From Protula sp. h YS-2021 (Eukaryota; Annelida; Polychaeta; Sabellida; Serpulidae), in assembly GCA_949752745.1 (NCBI GenBank), contig OX457029.1, positions 16,431,956 through 16,495,955 of the forward strand: DNA of 64,000 nt, written 5' to 3'. Positions within the stretch are counted from its first letter, which is position 1. Every line of letters begins with the position of its first letter. Shown piece after piece: positions 11,401-23,849 of this stretch. Below the pieces are notes generated by a model that was not told the DNA's origin, ran no database searches, and saw only the letters and a program-made list of their open reading frames with translations. Position numbers and translations under genes: made by a program.

Positions 11401-11781
11401 TAATAATAACAATAATAATAATAATAACAATTATTATTATTACTGTTGTTGTTATTATTATCATTATTAATATTATTCATTAAAACAAATCATACTTTAT
11501 GTTATCTGCTGTATTTTGTATTCGATATACAATATAAACAACAAAATTTGATACTTTTTTACCTGAATGGTTTTACATGTTTTTCACATACACCTTTGAA
11601 CAATCTGTGAGTCTTTGCTTTTCTACTGAAGCATGGACCTTTATCTAGTTTAGAACGATATTTCTCAATACTAACCACCATCACTAAAATCCCGTCTTAT
11701 GTCTTTCTTTGGCCTGGTTAACGGAATCCCATCGACCCAGCTGTATAAATCTTCCAACAACTCTTCGTCAATGTCTGCCAT
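2745..11781 (-). CDS. SPEF1: Sperm flagellar protein 1 (SPEF1/CLAMP), seven coding exons
   Basis: This is the one host gene I can reconstruct. Coding exons in order are 11781-11676, 7019-6908 (2a) or 6551-6440 (2b), 6196-6095, 5410-5316, 3436-3171 and 2870-2745, all with GT-AG borders and compatible phases (268 aa with one exon 2; human SPEF1 is 236 aa). The N-terminus is a calponin-homology domain (LYSWVDGIPLTRPKK; LVAEI-IP-VDL-NYP; KITNWSLLNR; GFDIADDVM). The C-terminus is a coiled coil (EKEQEILAKEET, then KVRRLEHLLHLKDIRIDDL) that closely matches the end of vertebrate SPEF1. In known species the protein binds and bundles microtubules in ciliary axonemes and the central apparatus. The first intron (about 4.7 kb) and fourth intron (about 1.9 kb) hold minisatellites. 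The family call is strong; exon 5's acceptor and the start of transcription are inferred. Confidence 0.88.
3171..3436 (-). CDS. SPEF1: SPEF1 exon 5 (variable region and start of coiled coil)
   Basis: 266 nt. The acceptor is a run of 18 C followed by TCCAG, and the donor is GTGAGC. The last residues (VVEEKEQEILAKEETIS) align with the EKEQELLASQET block of vertebrate SPEF1. The middle is variable and basic. The first 20 residues include a hydrophobic stretch (MFILVLIHGYY) without a known counterpart, so the acceptor could lie further in; the one chosen is the only one that keeps the phase with exon 4. Confidence 0.72.
3757..5035. repeat. 58-bp minisatellite, about 22 copies, in SPEF1 intron 4
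   Basis: The phrase ccctgacgac recurs at 3801, 3859, 3917 and onward with an exact 58-bp period to about 5030. Copies are nearly identical and differ mainly at ccgac/cagac and ataacaaa/ataccaaa. Because 58 is not a multiple of three, any reading frame rotates through the array; the 133-aa ORF at its right end is not a gene. High copy identity implies recent expansion. Confidence 0.95.
5316..5410 (-). CDS. SPEF1: SPEF1 exon 4 (charged linker)
   Basis: 95 nt between acceptor gaatttcag and donor AAAG/GTGAGT, both near consensus. It encodes a charged helix-like stretch (RKIDRYMYEEQRDKEKRSDN) that replaces the equally charged LRQRLEERQRRR region of vertebrate SPEF1. It is followed by the intron that carries the 58-bp minisatellite. 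Confidence 0.83.
5433..5498. repeat. (ATT)n microsatellite
   Basis: About 22 uninterrupted ATT triplets, immediately upstream (in transcript terms) of SPEF1 exon 4. Poly-Leu and poly-Ile ORFs over it are artefacts. Confidence 0.95.
5632..5733. repeat. Perfect 24-bp inverted repeat with inner hairpin
   Basis: The left arm 5632-5655 (gtgctttgtatgggattcga then gcac) is the exact reverse complement of 5710-5733. The 54-bp centre contains a second inverted repeat, gaacagc/gctgttc. The whole can form a cruciform. It could be a small foldback transposon (MITE) in SPEF1 intron 3; no target-site duplication was confirmed. Confidence 0.85.
6095..6196 (-). CDS. SPEF1: SPEF1 exon 3 (end of CH domain)
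   Basis: 102 nt between a tttgtttattag acceptor and a TTAAG/GTTTGT donor. It encodes KVFKKLGFDIADDVMKNIAS and CKPWAIEQLLMML, matching the conserved K-V-L-K-R-L-N-F--PDDVM block of SPEF1. The phase is one base in and two bases out, which fits both exon 2 versions and exon 4. Confidence 0.87.
6440..6551 (-). CDS. SPEF1: SPEF1 exon 2b (duplicate, probably mutually exclusive with 2a)
   Basis: Also exactly 112 nt, with the same phases at both ends, an AG acceptor (ctattcaag) and an AACAG/GTTAGG donor. It encodes LVAEIVCYFIPQLVDL, NNYPNASAMN and KITNWSLLNR, so the last ten residues equal those of exon 2a. Because 112 is not a multiple of three, including both or neither exon breaks the frame. Its acceptor has a weak pyrimidine tract, with a 27-bp minisatellite just upstream. 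It could be a dying duplicate, but its frame is fully open. Confidence 0.8.
6579..6686. repeat. 27-bp minisatellite, four copies, upstream of SPEF1 exon 2b
   Basis: Four 27-bp units of the form gggctggtgtccaggcacgt plus gcaatat. On the plus strand the units read as a 9-residue Cys-rich repeat (GWCPGTCNM). This is probably incidental, since the array lies in the intron between exons 2a and 2b. Confidence 0.9.
6908..7019 (-). CDS. SPEF1: SPEF1 exon 2a
   Basis: A 112-nt segment with a good acceptor (ttgttgttcctttttag) and a GTACTC donor. It encodes the central CH-domain part: LVAEIIKAFIPSIVDL, HNYPSALAVD, KITNWSLLNR. It joins exon 1 and exon 3 in frame. It is homologous to exon 2b, 357 bp downstream in the transcript. 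Confidence 0.85.
7087..7262. repeat. 59-60-bp tandem repeat, three copies, upstream of SPEF1 exon 2a
   Basis: The phrase atgggagaatgtg recurs at 7087, 7146 and 7206, each followed by agtgggatgcagttattttg. It lies within intron 1, about 70 bp before the exon 2a acceptor. Confidence 0.9.
7263..11675. other. SPEF1 intron 1 interior, no further gene recognised
   Basis: About 4.4 kb of AT-rich sequence with homopolymers (7770-7795, 10120-10140) and an ATT/ATA-rich patch at about 11390-11475. I found no splice-bounded exon or transposon protein here. The ORFs of 60-101 codons lack coding character. Confidence 0.5.
11390..11475. repeat. Imperfect (ATA/ATT)n microsatellite forming an inverted array
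   Basis: aataataataac units run directly into their complement (ttattattattactgttg), giving a long AT-rich hairpin. Confidence 0.8.
11676..11781 (-). CDS. SPEF1: SPEF1 exon 1 (start codon, N-terminal half of CH domain helix 1)
   Basis: ATG at 11781 opens a 35-codon segment starting MADIDEELLEDLYSWVDG and ending RRDFSDG, matching the start of SPEF1. It ends after one extra base at a GTTAGT donor (11675-11670), so the next exon must supply two bases. The upstream 5' UTR and promoter are not obvious in the AT-rich sequence above 11,785. Confidence 0.85.
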
Positions 11782-13320
11782 CTTACCTATATTATATATA
11801 GATAAAATAGGTTTCTTAGCTTTACAAGACATGTACAAAGTTGACTCCGCTCACTTCGTGGCACCCCTGTTTCATTTTTGTGCAAGATTAATTGGCCTTT
11901 ACTAAGGACCATCAAAGTGCTACGGCTATAATATTCAACTTCTGTGTTATGCTTTCTTTAAAACAAAAAACTTGGAAATAACCACAAACTCCTGCAAAAA
12001 TTGACGTTTGTTTACACACGGGGAGCAAGGTATATTTCATAAAAGAGTGAAAATAAATTTGTAATTTTACACCAAAAATTTTTGAATTGACATTTCAAAA
12101 ACATGGAAAAATTATAAGTTAAATATTACGGGTGTTCAGAATAATGTTAGGCCTAATTATGCATACACCAATTGCTTCAGTATATATTTTACATATAACA
12201 CATGACCCCTTTATTTATTTTTTTGGTCAATTGACATTTAAAACCCGGAATGTAAACAAATTTTTGACAACTGAGTGCAGAAGTTAATTTCTAAACTTCA
12301 GCGTGCACCTGTTTAATTATGCATACACCTGTTTTAATAGACCTGCATTGTAAAAAAAAATTGTATGATGACGATTCGAACCTCAGAACATACACAGCTG
12401 ATAACTCGTAGCTGAACAGTGCAAGACTTCGTAGCTCTGATAGAGAGATATATATATGGAGTAACTTAAGAAAGAGATGGCTCGGAGCTATCTTAGTGCC
12501 TGCTGTACTCGTACAGACCGTACATATGGATTACAAGCCAACTCCTACTTAGCTCCAAGAAGCGGTGCGCTAAAAAGTTTCCAGGCACAGAGATATACGA
12601 TGCTATACAAGTCAGAGCTACTCGGAGCATTTTAGGTTACTGTGAAAGACAAACATTTTGGTCGAACATACAGTACAGGCTGGTGTGACCTTTTGCCGGG
12701 TAGAAAATATGTCGGAAAGTAGACCCGAGTGCCTCCACAGTGTTAGTGTTTCTTGAAGCTAGTCGCAAAGGTGTGTTTCCAAAATATACATACATCAGCC
12801 TGAAGTACTCGCTTCGTTCGTGCAGTCTCTCTTATCGAAGTGATCATCAATTTCAGTAATCAGTTGGTCGGGGATTTGATTTGCCCAAAACCGGTCTTGT
12901 CCAGCATTTGTTTTGGTTGCATAAATCTGGTTCAATAGCAGTTTTCCCTTTTAAAATATTTTTCTTTGCCGGTTTTCTTTCTTCGTCGTCGTTGTCGTCG
13001 GGATACGCTTTCAGAGCAAAGCTCTATACGTTTCTATACAGAGTCTTTTTCTTTCTTTCTTTCTTTTTTTTTTGTTTACACCGGAAGTATGCAAGTTTTT
13101 TCTTCTATTTTCGTAAACCAAGTTATCTAGTTTCACATTATGGTTGACTCAATAACATCTTTTTTAAACAATTAAAGTTTAAAGACTATTTTGAAGAAAA
13201 TGAGTTTAAATCAATAAACTATAAATTAAACATAAATTGATCTGAACCTGATTTCTCGTTGGCATGGCAACTATAAAACAAATACACGCCTGTCAATTAG
13301 TTAGGCTTTCGTTATGGTCT
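11782..13320. other. Intergenic, no gene recognised
   Basis: This region lies upstream of SPEF1 and would contain its promoter, but no specific element stands out. A diverged repeat phrase (taattatgcatacacc) occurs at about 12155 and 12315. The poly-Phe ORF at 12,881 is low-complexity. Confidence 0.4.
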
Positions 13321-13321
13321 G

Positions 13322-13493
13322 GAGTGGTATTCTACTCTGGAGTCGTATTCTGCTCTGTCCTTATTTTTACGGATGTCATTATTTTAAGAAATAAGGATAA
13401 AAAGTCTATTCTGCTCTATCCTCTGTTCTTGAGAACCATATAATCTCAGGAATAAGGGCGTCCTTAAATATAAGGACAGAGCAGAATACCACT
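13322..13493. repeat. Foldback/MITE-like inverted repeat
   Basis: The left side carries gagtggtattct-ctctg with a partial second copy (attctgctctgtccttat), and the right end is its complement (ataaggacagagcagaatac then cactc). The middle also pairs in part. This is typical of a small non-autonomous foldback element; target-site duplications were not identified. Confidence 0.65.
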
Positions 13494-13797
13494 CGCGGCC
13501 CCAATTTGTTTTACTTGTAAAGAAATCCTTTTTTTTGAAGTCACAAAACTTGGAAAACCCTCCCAAAAAATTCATTAAAATTTTTAAGAAGAAGCAGACC
13601 TTAAAAAATAATCCTGCTGTTGGCATGTAATGTAAATATATCTGAAATTGATATTTATTTTGTTTAATATGCACACAATAGGCGATCGCATTCTATGTTA
13701 TTAACGGTTGAAAAACTTAAAATTAAACAAATAATAATATTAATAATAGTAAAAAAATAGTAATGATAATAAAAATGATAATAATAAACGGTATTTT

Positions 13798-13905
13798 ACT
13801 TGTGCAGCACCTAATCTGTGGAACCAGACCCAAGAGCGTAAAAACTCAATGTGAGTTGAGGCGCTCAAAAGAGTTGTTTAGAGGCATTCATTGAATATAG
13901 CGTTT
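13798..13905 (+). pseudogene. Possible 3' tail of a LINE reverse-transcriptase ORF
   Basis: One frame reads CAAPNLWNQ, then a stop, then VEALKRVV. This resembles the common last residues of CR1/Jockey-type RT ORFs (AAP-LWN-LP-S-R---VE-FK--L). Two stops interrupt it. An alternative reading as an exon (acceptor acttgtgcag, donor GTGAGT at about 13850) exists, so the call is weak. Confidence 0.3.
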
Positions 13906-13947
13906 CCAAACCTCTATCACTCTTAACTGTTTGTGTGTGTGTGCTAG

Positions 13948-14124
13948 ATCATCTCCAGTGATTGTTTGGACGGACTTGTAAGAGTCAAAACTTTCAAACA
14001 ATTCAAGCGATCAGTAGCCTTCCTGCCTCTAGAAGTGACCGAAGAGAGTATTTATAGTTCTGATGAGGAAAGCGAAAAATTGCGAGAGTGGCCGGTGCTT
14101 AATAATCACTCAGAGCATAATTAA
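13948..14124 (+). CDS. Candidate exon, unidentified host gene
   Basis: The sequence follows a good acceptor (gtttgtgtgtgtgtgctag) and stays open for 58 codons to TAA at 14122. The translation looks coding: GLVRVKTFKQFKRSVAFLPL, then EVTEESIYSSDEESEKLREW. An ATTAAA immediately after the stop could act as a variant poly(A) signal, making this a terminal exon. I do not recognise the family. Confidence 0.45.
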   Translation: MISSDCLDGLVRVKTFKQFKRSVAFLPLEVTEESIYSSDEESEKLREWPVLNNHSEHN

Positions 14125-14146
14125 AACTTTATACTCTTACTCTTAG

Positions 14147-14369
14147 AGCTTATAGAGGTGTATGAAAACGTTGCTGAGGCCTTGGCCTTGGATTTGTCAA
14201 GAAAAGAACAATTGTCAAAAAAGAACAATGTTTTGATTTGTTTGCCATTGGTATACCTAATTAAGAAAGATGATCAATTTATCTCAGAGTCGGATGCTTC
14301 AGCCGTAGCATTTCGGTATCCACAGTCAGCTGCCAGATGTCGTCAAGAAAGTCACACATTAAGCACCTC
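14147..14369 (+). CDS. Candidate exon, unidentified host gene
   Basis: Acceptor atactcttactcttag and a consensus-like donor GTATGT at 14370. The frame is open throughout, with mixed composition (YENVAEALALDLSRKEQLSK; AVAFRYPQSAARCRQESHTL). If the donor is not used, the frame ends at TAA 14380. It lies 22 bp past the preceding candidate exon, so the two are more likely alternative terminal exons than consecutive ones. Family not recognised. Confidence 0.42.
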
Positions 14370-14796
14370 GTATGTTGAATAAGTCGGCAGTTAATTACTC
14401 TACAAGTAGACACATTTTTTTTTGGTAATTATGCATTCTGTATCACAAAGCAAAAGCTTCTTCCAAGTACATTCTTATATTTATATAACTGAAGTGTATA
14501 ATTTCTTAATGCTCAATATTATTAGTAAAATATCTTGCAGTCTTAGCAGCCATCACTATGTGGTTTCCAGTGTGTTGAAATTGGTTATCCAGATCCATAA
14601 TAATAAAAATCGTTTGTGGAACAAATAGCACCACATGGGTACCCTTAACAGATGCCCTGTTGCTGTGTTTACAATGCTTGTCAACCAGCCGAGGTGGGTG
14701 GGTAGAATTCGAGCGATGGCTTCTAATTGTACAAAATATTTTACTCACAAAAATGAGTGTTAAAAAATTAAATACTTCAATTTTTATTTCGAAAAT

Positions 14797-15235
14797 ATCG
14801 GTTTGTAGACTACGAAGCCATCACTATGGGAGATTAGAGCTGGTGATGGAAATTCTACACCGAATGCAGAAGAATTGGTTGACACACCGTCTACAAGACA
14901 CCGCGTCGGAAAGGCCGAAATGAAAGAAATAATTTCAATGAAATCTTCTAATTCAGCGGGGCTTTACCGCGAATTGTCCATAACAACGTAGTTAAGTATG
15001 TTTTTTTACCACAAACTGCCCATTAATAACAATGACATTGAACGCTCGAATACGAGTAGCAGACAGACACAAAAGGACGACATAAAACACAAGAAGTCAG
15101 TTTCGGTTTAACAATATGCGCCGACCTGTCGCAGTGACGTGTGGTACTATATGCAAAACGGTATTGGCAAACACGACCACAGAGCAAGACGTGGCTGTAC
15201 CTAAACAACAAAAAACCAGTCATGTGACGGGAACA
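14797..15235. repeat. Dispersed repeat copy A (partner at 28158-28465)
   Basis: The phrases atatcggtttgtagactacg, aagccatcactat-ggaga, ttggttgacac-ccgtctaca and aaaccagtca-gtgac occur in the same order here and at 28158-28465, about 75-80 % identical by eye. The family is unidentified and no protein is visible within it. Confidence 0.75.
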
Positions 15236-16681
<1,446 letters not shown>

Positions 16682-16684
16682 ACT

Positions 16685-17345
16685 TTTGAATTCCCACGTA
16701 AAATTTCATTAAAAGTCATTTGTATATTACACGTATATTTTACGTGGGATTTCCCATATGAGCATTCCCATGTAAAATTCACGTATATAATGCGTTAAAA
16801 TTTCCACGTAGTAAATGCATGGGAAAACATATGCATATTATACGCAGTCTGGCAATGTGGGCTAATCATCGCAGACCGGAAACAGCCGCCATTAAACGAT
16901 AATATATTTAAATTTTGCTAAATTCTGCATATTTTGGAGGACGGCTGCCTTTTTGTCTAAGTATAATAGGAAGTTGGACATAGAAATACAAATTTCACTA
17001 AAATTTTTATGCTTAAAATTCTTTTAAGGAGTATTTTATAACTGCACTATATTTATAACGGCTAATGTCTGTGTATTCGATGGAGGTATCGTGTATGCCC
17101 AGGGTGGATCGTTCCTTTAAAATCCCATGCTTAATATGCGTGGGAATTGCTACATATAAAATGCATGGAAATATATGCGTATAAAATACATGGGTTCACA
17201 TCCGCATAATACAAAGCGGAAAGAGTCTAAAACTCTCCTAAATCCCACGTAACTACATGGGAATTTCCCCAACAAAACACATTATTTATGCGTGGGTACG
17301 TGGGAATACCGACATATATTACGCATAGTCCCTATGTGGGACTGC
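16685..17345. repeat. Dispersed short motif cluster (tacgtgggaat / atgcatggga)
   Basis: About a dozen variants of ttcccacgtaa, tacgtgggaattt, atgcgtgggaat and acatgggaa occur in both orientations over 650 bp. This is not a simple tandem array. It could be an old inverted-repeat-rich transposon. Confidence 0.5.
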
Positions 17346-20300
17346 TATCTGGAGACCTATTTTCAGCATTGTAGTTCCTATGTATGCTAAGCCTTTGTAG
17401 TCGATCAATAGTTGTGTGTGTTGCACAAAGGATCGATTACACAAGACACGCTTCAAAGAAAAAATCTTTCTCAGTAGCGGATCCAGGGGCGGAGTTTCAG
17501 GGTTCGCGACCCACTTCCTCCTAAATTCAAAAAAATAACTGTTAAGCTTTGGATTTTCTGAAACTTTAAACCCAAGGTGTCAGAAGTTGAAAACCCCCTC
17601 CCCGTTCATGAAAATTTGGATCCGGCCTGATCCTTAAAGTCAGTTGTGTTTGAGTGACGGGTCACAATTAAAACCATAAGGAGACAAAAAGCTATGTCTC
17701 CCTTCATTGCTTAGTAAATTTGATCTATAAAAATATGACACTCGCTTTGGTTGTGCGTTAGTCGTGGTGAATTCCTGTCATTTTGTTTTTGCAATAAAAT
17801 AGAACGACAAGTGACCTTAACACAAGTATCTCCATTTAAAAAATAATTAAATAAAATTCCAGCCTAGTGATAAAATTAACTAGTGTTTGACCGTTTTGTT
17901 GTTGAGGGATAGGAGAGAGGGTAATATATTCAGACAGGGGTCCATCTACCAAAAATATCTTTGGTGCAGTCATATTTTATTCATACAACAGCTAAATGCA
18001 TGATTTTGTAAGCAACAATGAGATGGTAAAGTGGTTTACTCTCCTTGCGTTGGGCTCGACTGGTTGCAATGTCCCTGGACCTTCTTGTTTGTATAGTTCT
18101 TTTCGTTTCATTTTCTGGGTTGCGGTGTGGCGAATGAGGTTTTGGAACCAACGAACTTCGCGGCTTCATGCGTTTAGACCAAAGTTCTAGAGGGCGACGC
18201 CGGCCAATTTGTTTTTTTTTAAGGTGGTTTCGAATGGAATCCAATGGTATGAGTTTCGAGTATGAGTTCTTTTGTGGATTTGATGATATTTTGGGATGTG
18301 CTTGTATGTTAAGCATATCGGATATCTTACGAACTAGTTATCGGAGTTTTATTTTTCAAAAGCATTTGGGTGAACTCATCAAGAGGGTGTGAAAAAAGAT
18401 TGTTTGAAAATTCGTTTTGTCAACTATCCATGACTGTAAAGATATGTGTGTATTAGCACAAGCTTGGTAGTGATATGGTATGCATGGTAATGATATTGAA
18501 AACGTTTGGAAAGTATGACCTTCTAACTAATGTGTAACTTCTAATATATCATGTCCTCGAGGTATTTTTCTATTGTTTTTTTACTTTTGGAGGGAAATCT
18601 CTGATTGGTCGAACTGTTACTGCTGCAGTTGCAGGTATGCAAGTAGTGAACATTTTCCATGGTTAGCATTAGGTTGTTGGAAAGCCCAGAGATTCACACC
18701 TTAGGTCTGAATCTATTTATTTTGACACAGGTTAGAAATAACTTAAGGGTATTGAGTTAGGATAGTGTGAATTAGTTTCTAAGGAAAGAAAAGGCATAAT
18801 AAAGGATGTATGTATGTATAAGATAGACAAAGGGTGCTATTAGTGAATAAACTTGATGTGACAGAGAGTATATTGACATTTAAGGCTACAAGCGCAAACA
18901 AATGATAATGGTCAATATTTTACTCAAAGAAGACAAAATAAACCTGATGTATTAAAGGCTGGTTTTATTACTATTTTTTTTTATATTCTGAGCAATTTCG
19001 GCTATTATCTACATTATCGCGCGTTTATCGCATGATAAATACTAAAATTAAGGGACGAAGCCCACTGTTATTCTTCATGTACATTACTCTTTATCCGATT
19101 TTATCCGATATGGTAAGTTTGTATCATATCAAACTTTATTTCGGATAGCGAATCGTTTTTGGTTTTCATTTTCCTCTACGACAACAAGAAACTGGTACCT
19201 ACGAGCGGTGGCAACATAACCGCTGTATTCCATATTCCAAATTTAATCATAATTTACTATTTGCATGCATAACATTTCAGCGAATAAACTTTCACACCTT
19301 GAGGCTATTGTTTGTAAGCCAAAGCAGTTAAACTTATCAACACCTTTATCGTATTTATCTACTTTAACGGCTTTCCTGAAGTTTTAGATCGGGATTCAAA
19401 CCACCTGTCTGATTAACTACCTGCCTCTTTCGCATAATTTTATTTCAAGTCTGCGTGTTCAGAAATTATGACAGTGCACTTTCTGATCATAATAACAGTA
19501 AATGTCACCTAGTACCAAGCGCACCATAACATCAGTGTTCACGCCAAAACGGATTATTCCTTACTTTTGAGTTTTTCCGGATTATTAAGGACAATAACTA
19601 GAATGGGGACTTAATTAAAACAGCACGAATGAACTAACATAACGTCATAATGGCTAAAGTACCTTAACAGCAATGAGCACGCTGATTTAGGTTCATGCGG
19701 TCTTTTGCTTACAATCTAGAATGACTAATACGCTTTCCTGTCATAATCATTCCAAACATACGTGTAGTGGCGAGTACATAGATGGTGCTTTTTTATTTTG
19801 CATGGCTACCAACATGACTAGCCAAGGTATCAGAGTAGTTTTACAAGTGGCAAAAAGTCAAATACACCGCTCAGAAACTAGCTAGGAAAACCCACGGGAA
19901 AACAAGACGCTCTAGGTCAAAATCCAACTGAGTAAAAGCTACCCAATATCGTTTTAAAACGAAACTATCAAACACCTTTCCGATTATAGATTCTAATGTT
20001 TTAAAGAAAAAAATATACAATACATAAAGACATAAATAAACCTGCAAACACTATAATTCTATATGTCTAACTACCAAAATAATTCTGATGACACTGAAGC
20101 TACGAATATATATATATAAATATTTGGGCTTTTTTCACCTGTGTGGATTTCTACTTACAACGCGTCTTTTTACTAGGCGAATTTTGTCCAACGAATCTTA
20201 CCCTAGACAATTAGGATTGTCTGTTTAATATTACTAGCTGGCCGTGCCATCTGCAAATATGCAAGATCAGTGAACAGATTTCTTGGACATGATATGTCAT

Positions 20301-22261
20301 TTAAAAAATAAGGTCCCACCCTGCCTGGCACCTTTCACAATGCATAACTATATAAAACATTGCTCTTTCTGTTGCCCGTAGCTATAAATTGCTTCCAACG
20401 CAACGTTTATTTAAAATTTCTACCCTCACCTCTGGTTTCGATCATTTATACTAACATCTCTTCGATCCCTAGTGAAATGATATCATATACAGATCATTAG
20501 CCTTGGTGTTTCCTCTTTCTGATAGTCCGACTAGCTTTTGTACGCAAGATTGAGGTAGCACTTTCACAAAAATGTCGATCAACACAAAAAGGATGTTTTA
20601 TACTCAACCAATTCATGTATGGTATCATATATGTCTCATCAATCTGTCAACGCGCCAAGAAATATCAGTGCTAGAAAAAGTATTTCAGAGGTCATGCGCG
20701 ACTTCAGGCAACATTTTATCAGATTTAGAATCTAATGGCTAAAATATTTTCCAGTAAAAAATTTTCTCTCTTTCAATCAAACCCGTTTACTGATTTCGTA
20801 CAAGCTAACAATCCCTACATCGAGCTAAAACATAAGAACTGAGATTTTACAAAGCTGCATTAGTTTTGAAGGTCAAAAGCTAAAACAATCGATCTTTCAA
20901 GGCAGTCATTGCAAACATAACAGACACAACAAACACAACACATTTTGAATTGTACATTAAACAGTAGATTACAAATCAGAAACTGTAGTTGAAAAATTGT
21001 AAGAGATTACCACACCAATAGTTTCCAGATGAAAATAGAATAATTTTTGATGGCTCGTGATAATTTCAGTCAATTTTTTGTGTCGGATAAGTATATCTAA
21101 TAGAAACGATAACTATCTCAGCGAATGAATAAAATTGTTAATTGAATCAGTGCATCTAAGGATTTACTTTTATATTAGAAAACATCACTGCTGGGTACTA
21201 AAAGTATTATCATATCGACATGTGAAATAAAGCTTCAAAGACTAGCCTTAATTTGTTTATTATACAAGATACCATCAGTTGACGCTCACGATGTGGGTCA
21301 TGTGACATCTTGCTTGATTCTACACTTCCGGCGTTCAAATAATCTCAGTCAGGCATGTTTGGGTTTTCTTAGGAGACTCTTAGACGTTAGTCTTCTAGAA
21401 TTATATTTTTAAAAAGATTTTCGATTTCTGAGAACTTCTGTAGACCCATAAATCTTCCACTTACTTTTTTAAAAGTGAATTCTCCATTGCATAGCAATCA
21501 TACTGCTATTATGGCCCTGTGTGGTCGTAGGAAAACATTTCAAGGTTCGTAAATCTCTGGTAGACGCACGGCATCAGATCCAAGGAAACCCCTTTACCCC
21601 CTAAGTTGGTCAAGAGTCTCTTTTTTATTAACTGTAGCATCGGCGGCACATCTATCTCATTGGCTCCAAGGCTTTTCCCAGGATATCTTCTTTCCTCTTT
21701 TATTCGAGCGTCTGCGGGGAAGGGATATTGGATGGCGTAAGTTTATCTAGATTTTAATCCTTTCTTATTTACTCCACAGCATGTCCGACTTGCAGAAAGC
21801 CTGCTTACACGTGAAACAAGCGAGCGACGCTCACAGTCTTTCCCTATCATACTTCATTATCCGTCTCTTCACACCAGTCCGTCGCTATTCGGAGTGTGTA
21901 ACGTTAATCGATAACCTGCTCTAACGGTTAGTGACTCAGCAAAAGCACACGGAAGACAAGTATTAACGTCTGGGATAGCGGAAGCCTTGTCGACACACCT
22001 TGAAGACTTCTGGAACAACGAGACATCGATGAAATACATCAAATATATTTGGGGAAGACAGGATATAGGGTAGTTAAGATTTACTACGCAGTACTGAGAG
22101 CTTCCCCTCAGCCACCCATATCGTAGTTATTTGCCGAATTGGTACCCGAGGTTCAGCAAAAAACGTCATAAACTTTAACTCTTAATGTGACATGTCAGCT
22201 GTCAGAATAAATTTTGTAGTGCAAGAAACCTTCTTTCCCCCGCCTCCCTCCCAATGCGCAG
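17346..22261. other. Intergenic/intronic sequence, no recognised gene
   Basis: A 111-codon minus-strand ORF at 17,981-18,316 has mixed, basic composition (RSRDIATSRAQRKESKPLYH), but I recognise no family and see no splice context. The rest is AT-rich with only short ORFs. Confidence 0.35.
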
Positions 22262-22401
22262 AAAAACTTAAACACCTGCCCTCTGAAGCTGTGGTGTATC
22301 GACTCGACCCGTGGTATAACAACTCACAACTACCATTTCAACCTGTCATGTTTTCCTCAACAAAGATGTCCTTGTCGCCTTTGAACAAGTCTTCAGAGAG
22401 G
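22262..22401 (+). CDS. Candidate internal exon, unidentified host gene
   Basis: An excellent acceptor (cttctttcccccgcctccct then cccaatgcgcag) and a GTATGA donor flank an open 140-nt segment reading LKHLPSEAVVYRLDPWYNNS and QLPFQPVMFSSTKMSLSPLN. Third-position base use and composition differ from the surrounding AT-rich noise. The parent gene is unknown; it may belong with the plus-strand candidates at 13.9-14.4 kb. Confidence 0.5.
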
Positions 22402-23849
22402 GTATGAAGAGAAAAACCAAGCAAAAACGATGAAAATAGATCTATTGCCTGGGCATCCCTCATTTCAGTTCCTCTGAAGTTCTCACAACCTAAATCCCTT
22501 TTTTCGTTTACGAACAAAGCATCGACAAATCAGATAAATTTTAAAGATGACAATATAATTCACAAAGAAGGAAATAAATCGTTAAACATAACCCACCACA
22601 TTTCCAAATTAGATTCATCTGGCTTAAAGGGTGAACGGTGTAGCAAAAGTTAAACAGTATTACGGAATCTGTTTCTATAATTTTGTAATTCCGAAATTGT
22701 GAACCTAATTCTAAGAACAAAACATCGGAAAGTTATTATAACCATTATCGAGGAGTATCGAGAAGATTGCGAAGATATATATGAAAAACGTTTTACTCGC
22801 AATATATGCGCAATACAGCTACAAGTGTCGACCAGAAACCGTGTATAAAAGACACTTAATAACTTTAGAAGTTCTATGGACGCACTTTTCACTGTTCATT
22901 AGTTAAAGTTTTCATCATTTGAAATATACTAGGGAGTAACATTCCTAGCCGAAAATAACCTGTGAAGATTGAGCTGTCCAAAATTAACATACTTTTGTCT
23001 AAAAATAATCTCAGAGTCAAAACAACCTAAACTTTGATAGTGCAAAAATGGCTAAGAGAATAGTACGTTGTGATCTTTATGCTGGACAATCATGCCTCAC
23101 ACATTGAGTATACAGTCCAGAGAACTATGCTGTAGAAGACAGTTCCTGTGTACTCATAGAAAGAATCTATGCCATACCTCATGGTTCTTCGTAGGCGCGG
23201 ATCAACCACCCCCTCCACCCCGCAAAAAACGTTAACAAGTGATTTGGATCACCCCTTCCCTGTGTATTTATCTGATGACTTTTTTTACTAAGACAGGGGT
23301 AGAAATGGAAAGGACAGTTGTTTCGGGGGTTGTCCATAAGAACGGAGGCTGGTCCATAGAAAGTTTGATAACTTTATCGTCGCATAAAATATCCTGCAGA
23401 AAGGAGTGCAATTCAATATTTAAATTTGAAAGAATTCAAATACTAAATTTTACAAATACAGATATTTACGAATGAGAGCAGCACATAACTAAGATTTTTT
23501 GGAAATTCAAGGCATTGTTTTTATAATTGAGTTAGATTCTATAAATTGCTACTGTATACAAAAACAGAACGATAAAGAATGAGATATTCCGATTACAGTA
23601 TGAATAACACTTTTTCTGGTCAATCTAAACTTTCCGAGTTATACGCATATTTCGATTTAGTCTAGACCTTATAGCTGCCCGGAGTATTTGCATTTCGACA
23701 TGCTACTTTTTAGGATAATGCTTCATAATGTTGTGTTCTAATTTCGGAGAAAAGTTTTGAAATTTACAGTACAGCAGTAGTACGAGGTACTAAATTCTTC
23801 AGCCACATAATTTTTCTTGCCTTCCAAAATCTTATTTAAAGGCTTTAAA

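Noticed and set aside
13801..13850. Exon with acceptor acttgtgcag and donor GTGAGT reading HLICGTRPKSVKTQ
   Set aside because: Phase does not join the next candidate exon, and the alternative LINE-tail reading explains the sequence at least as well.
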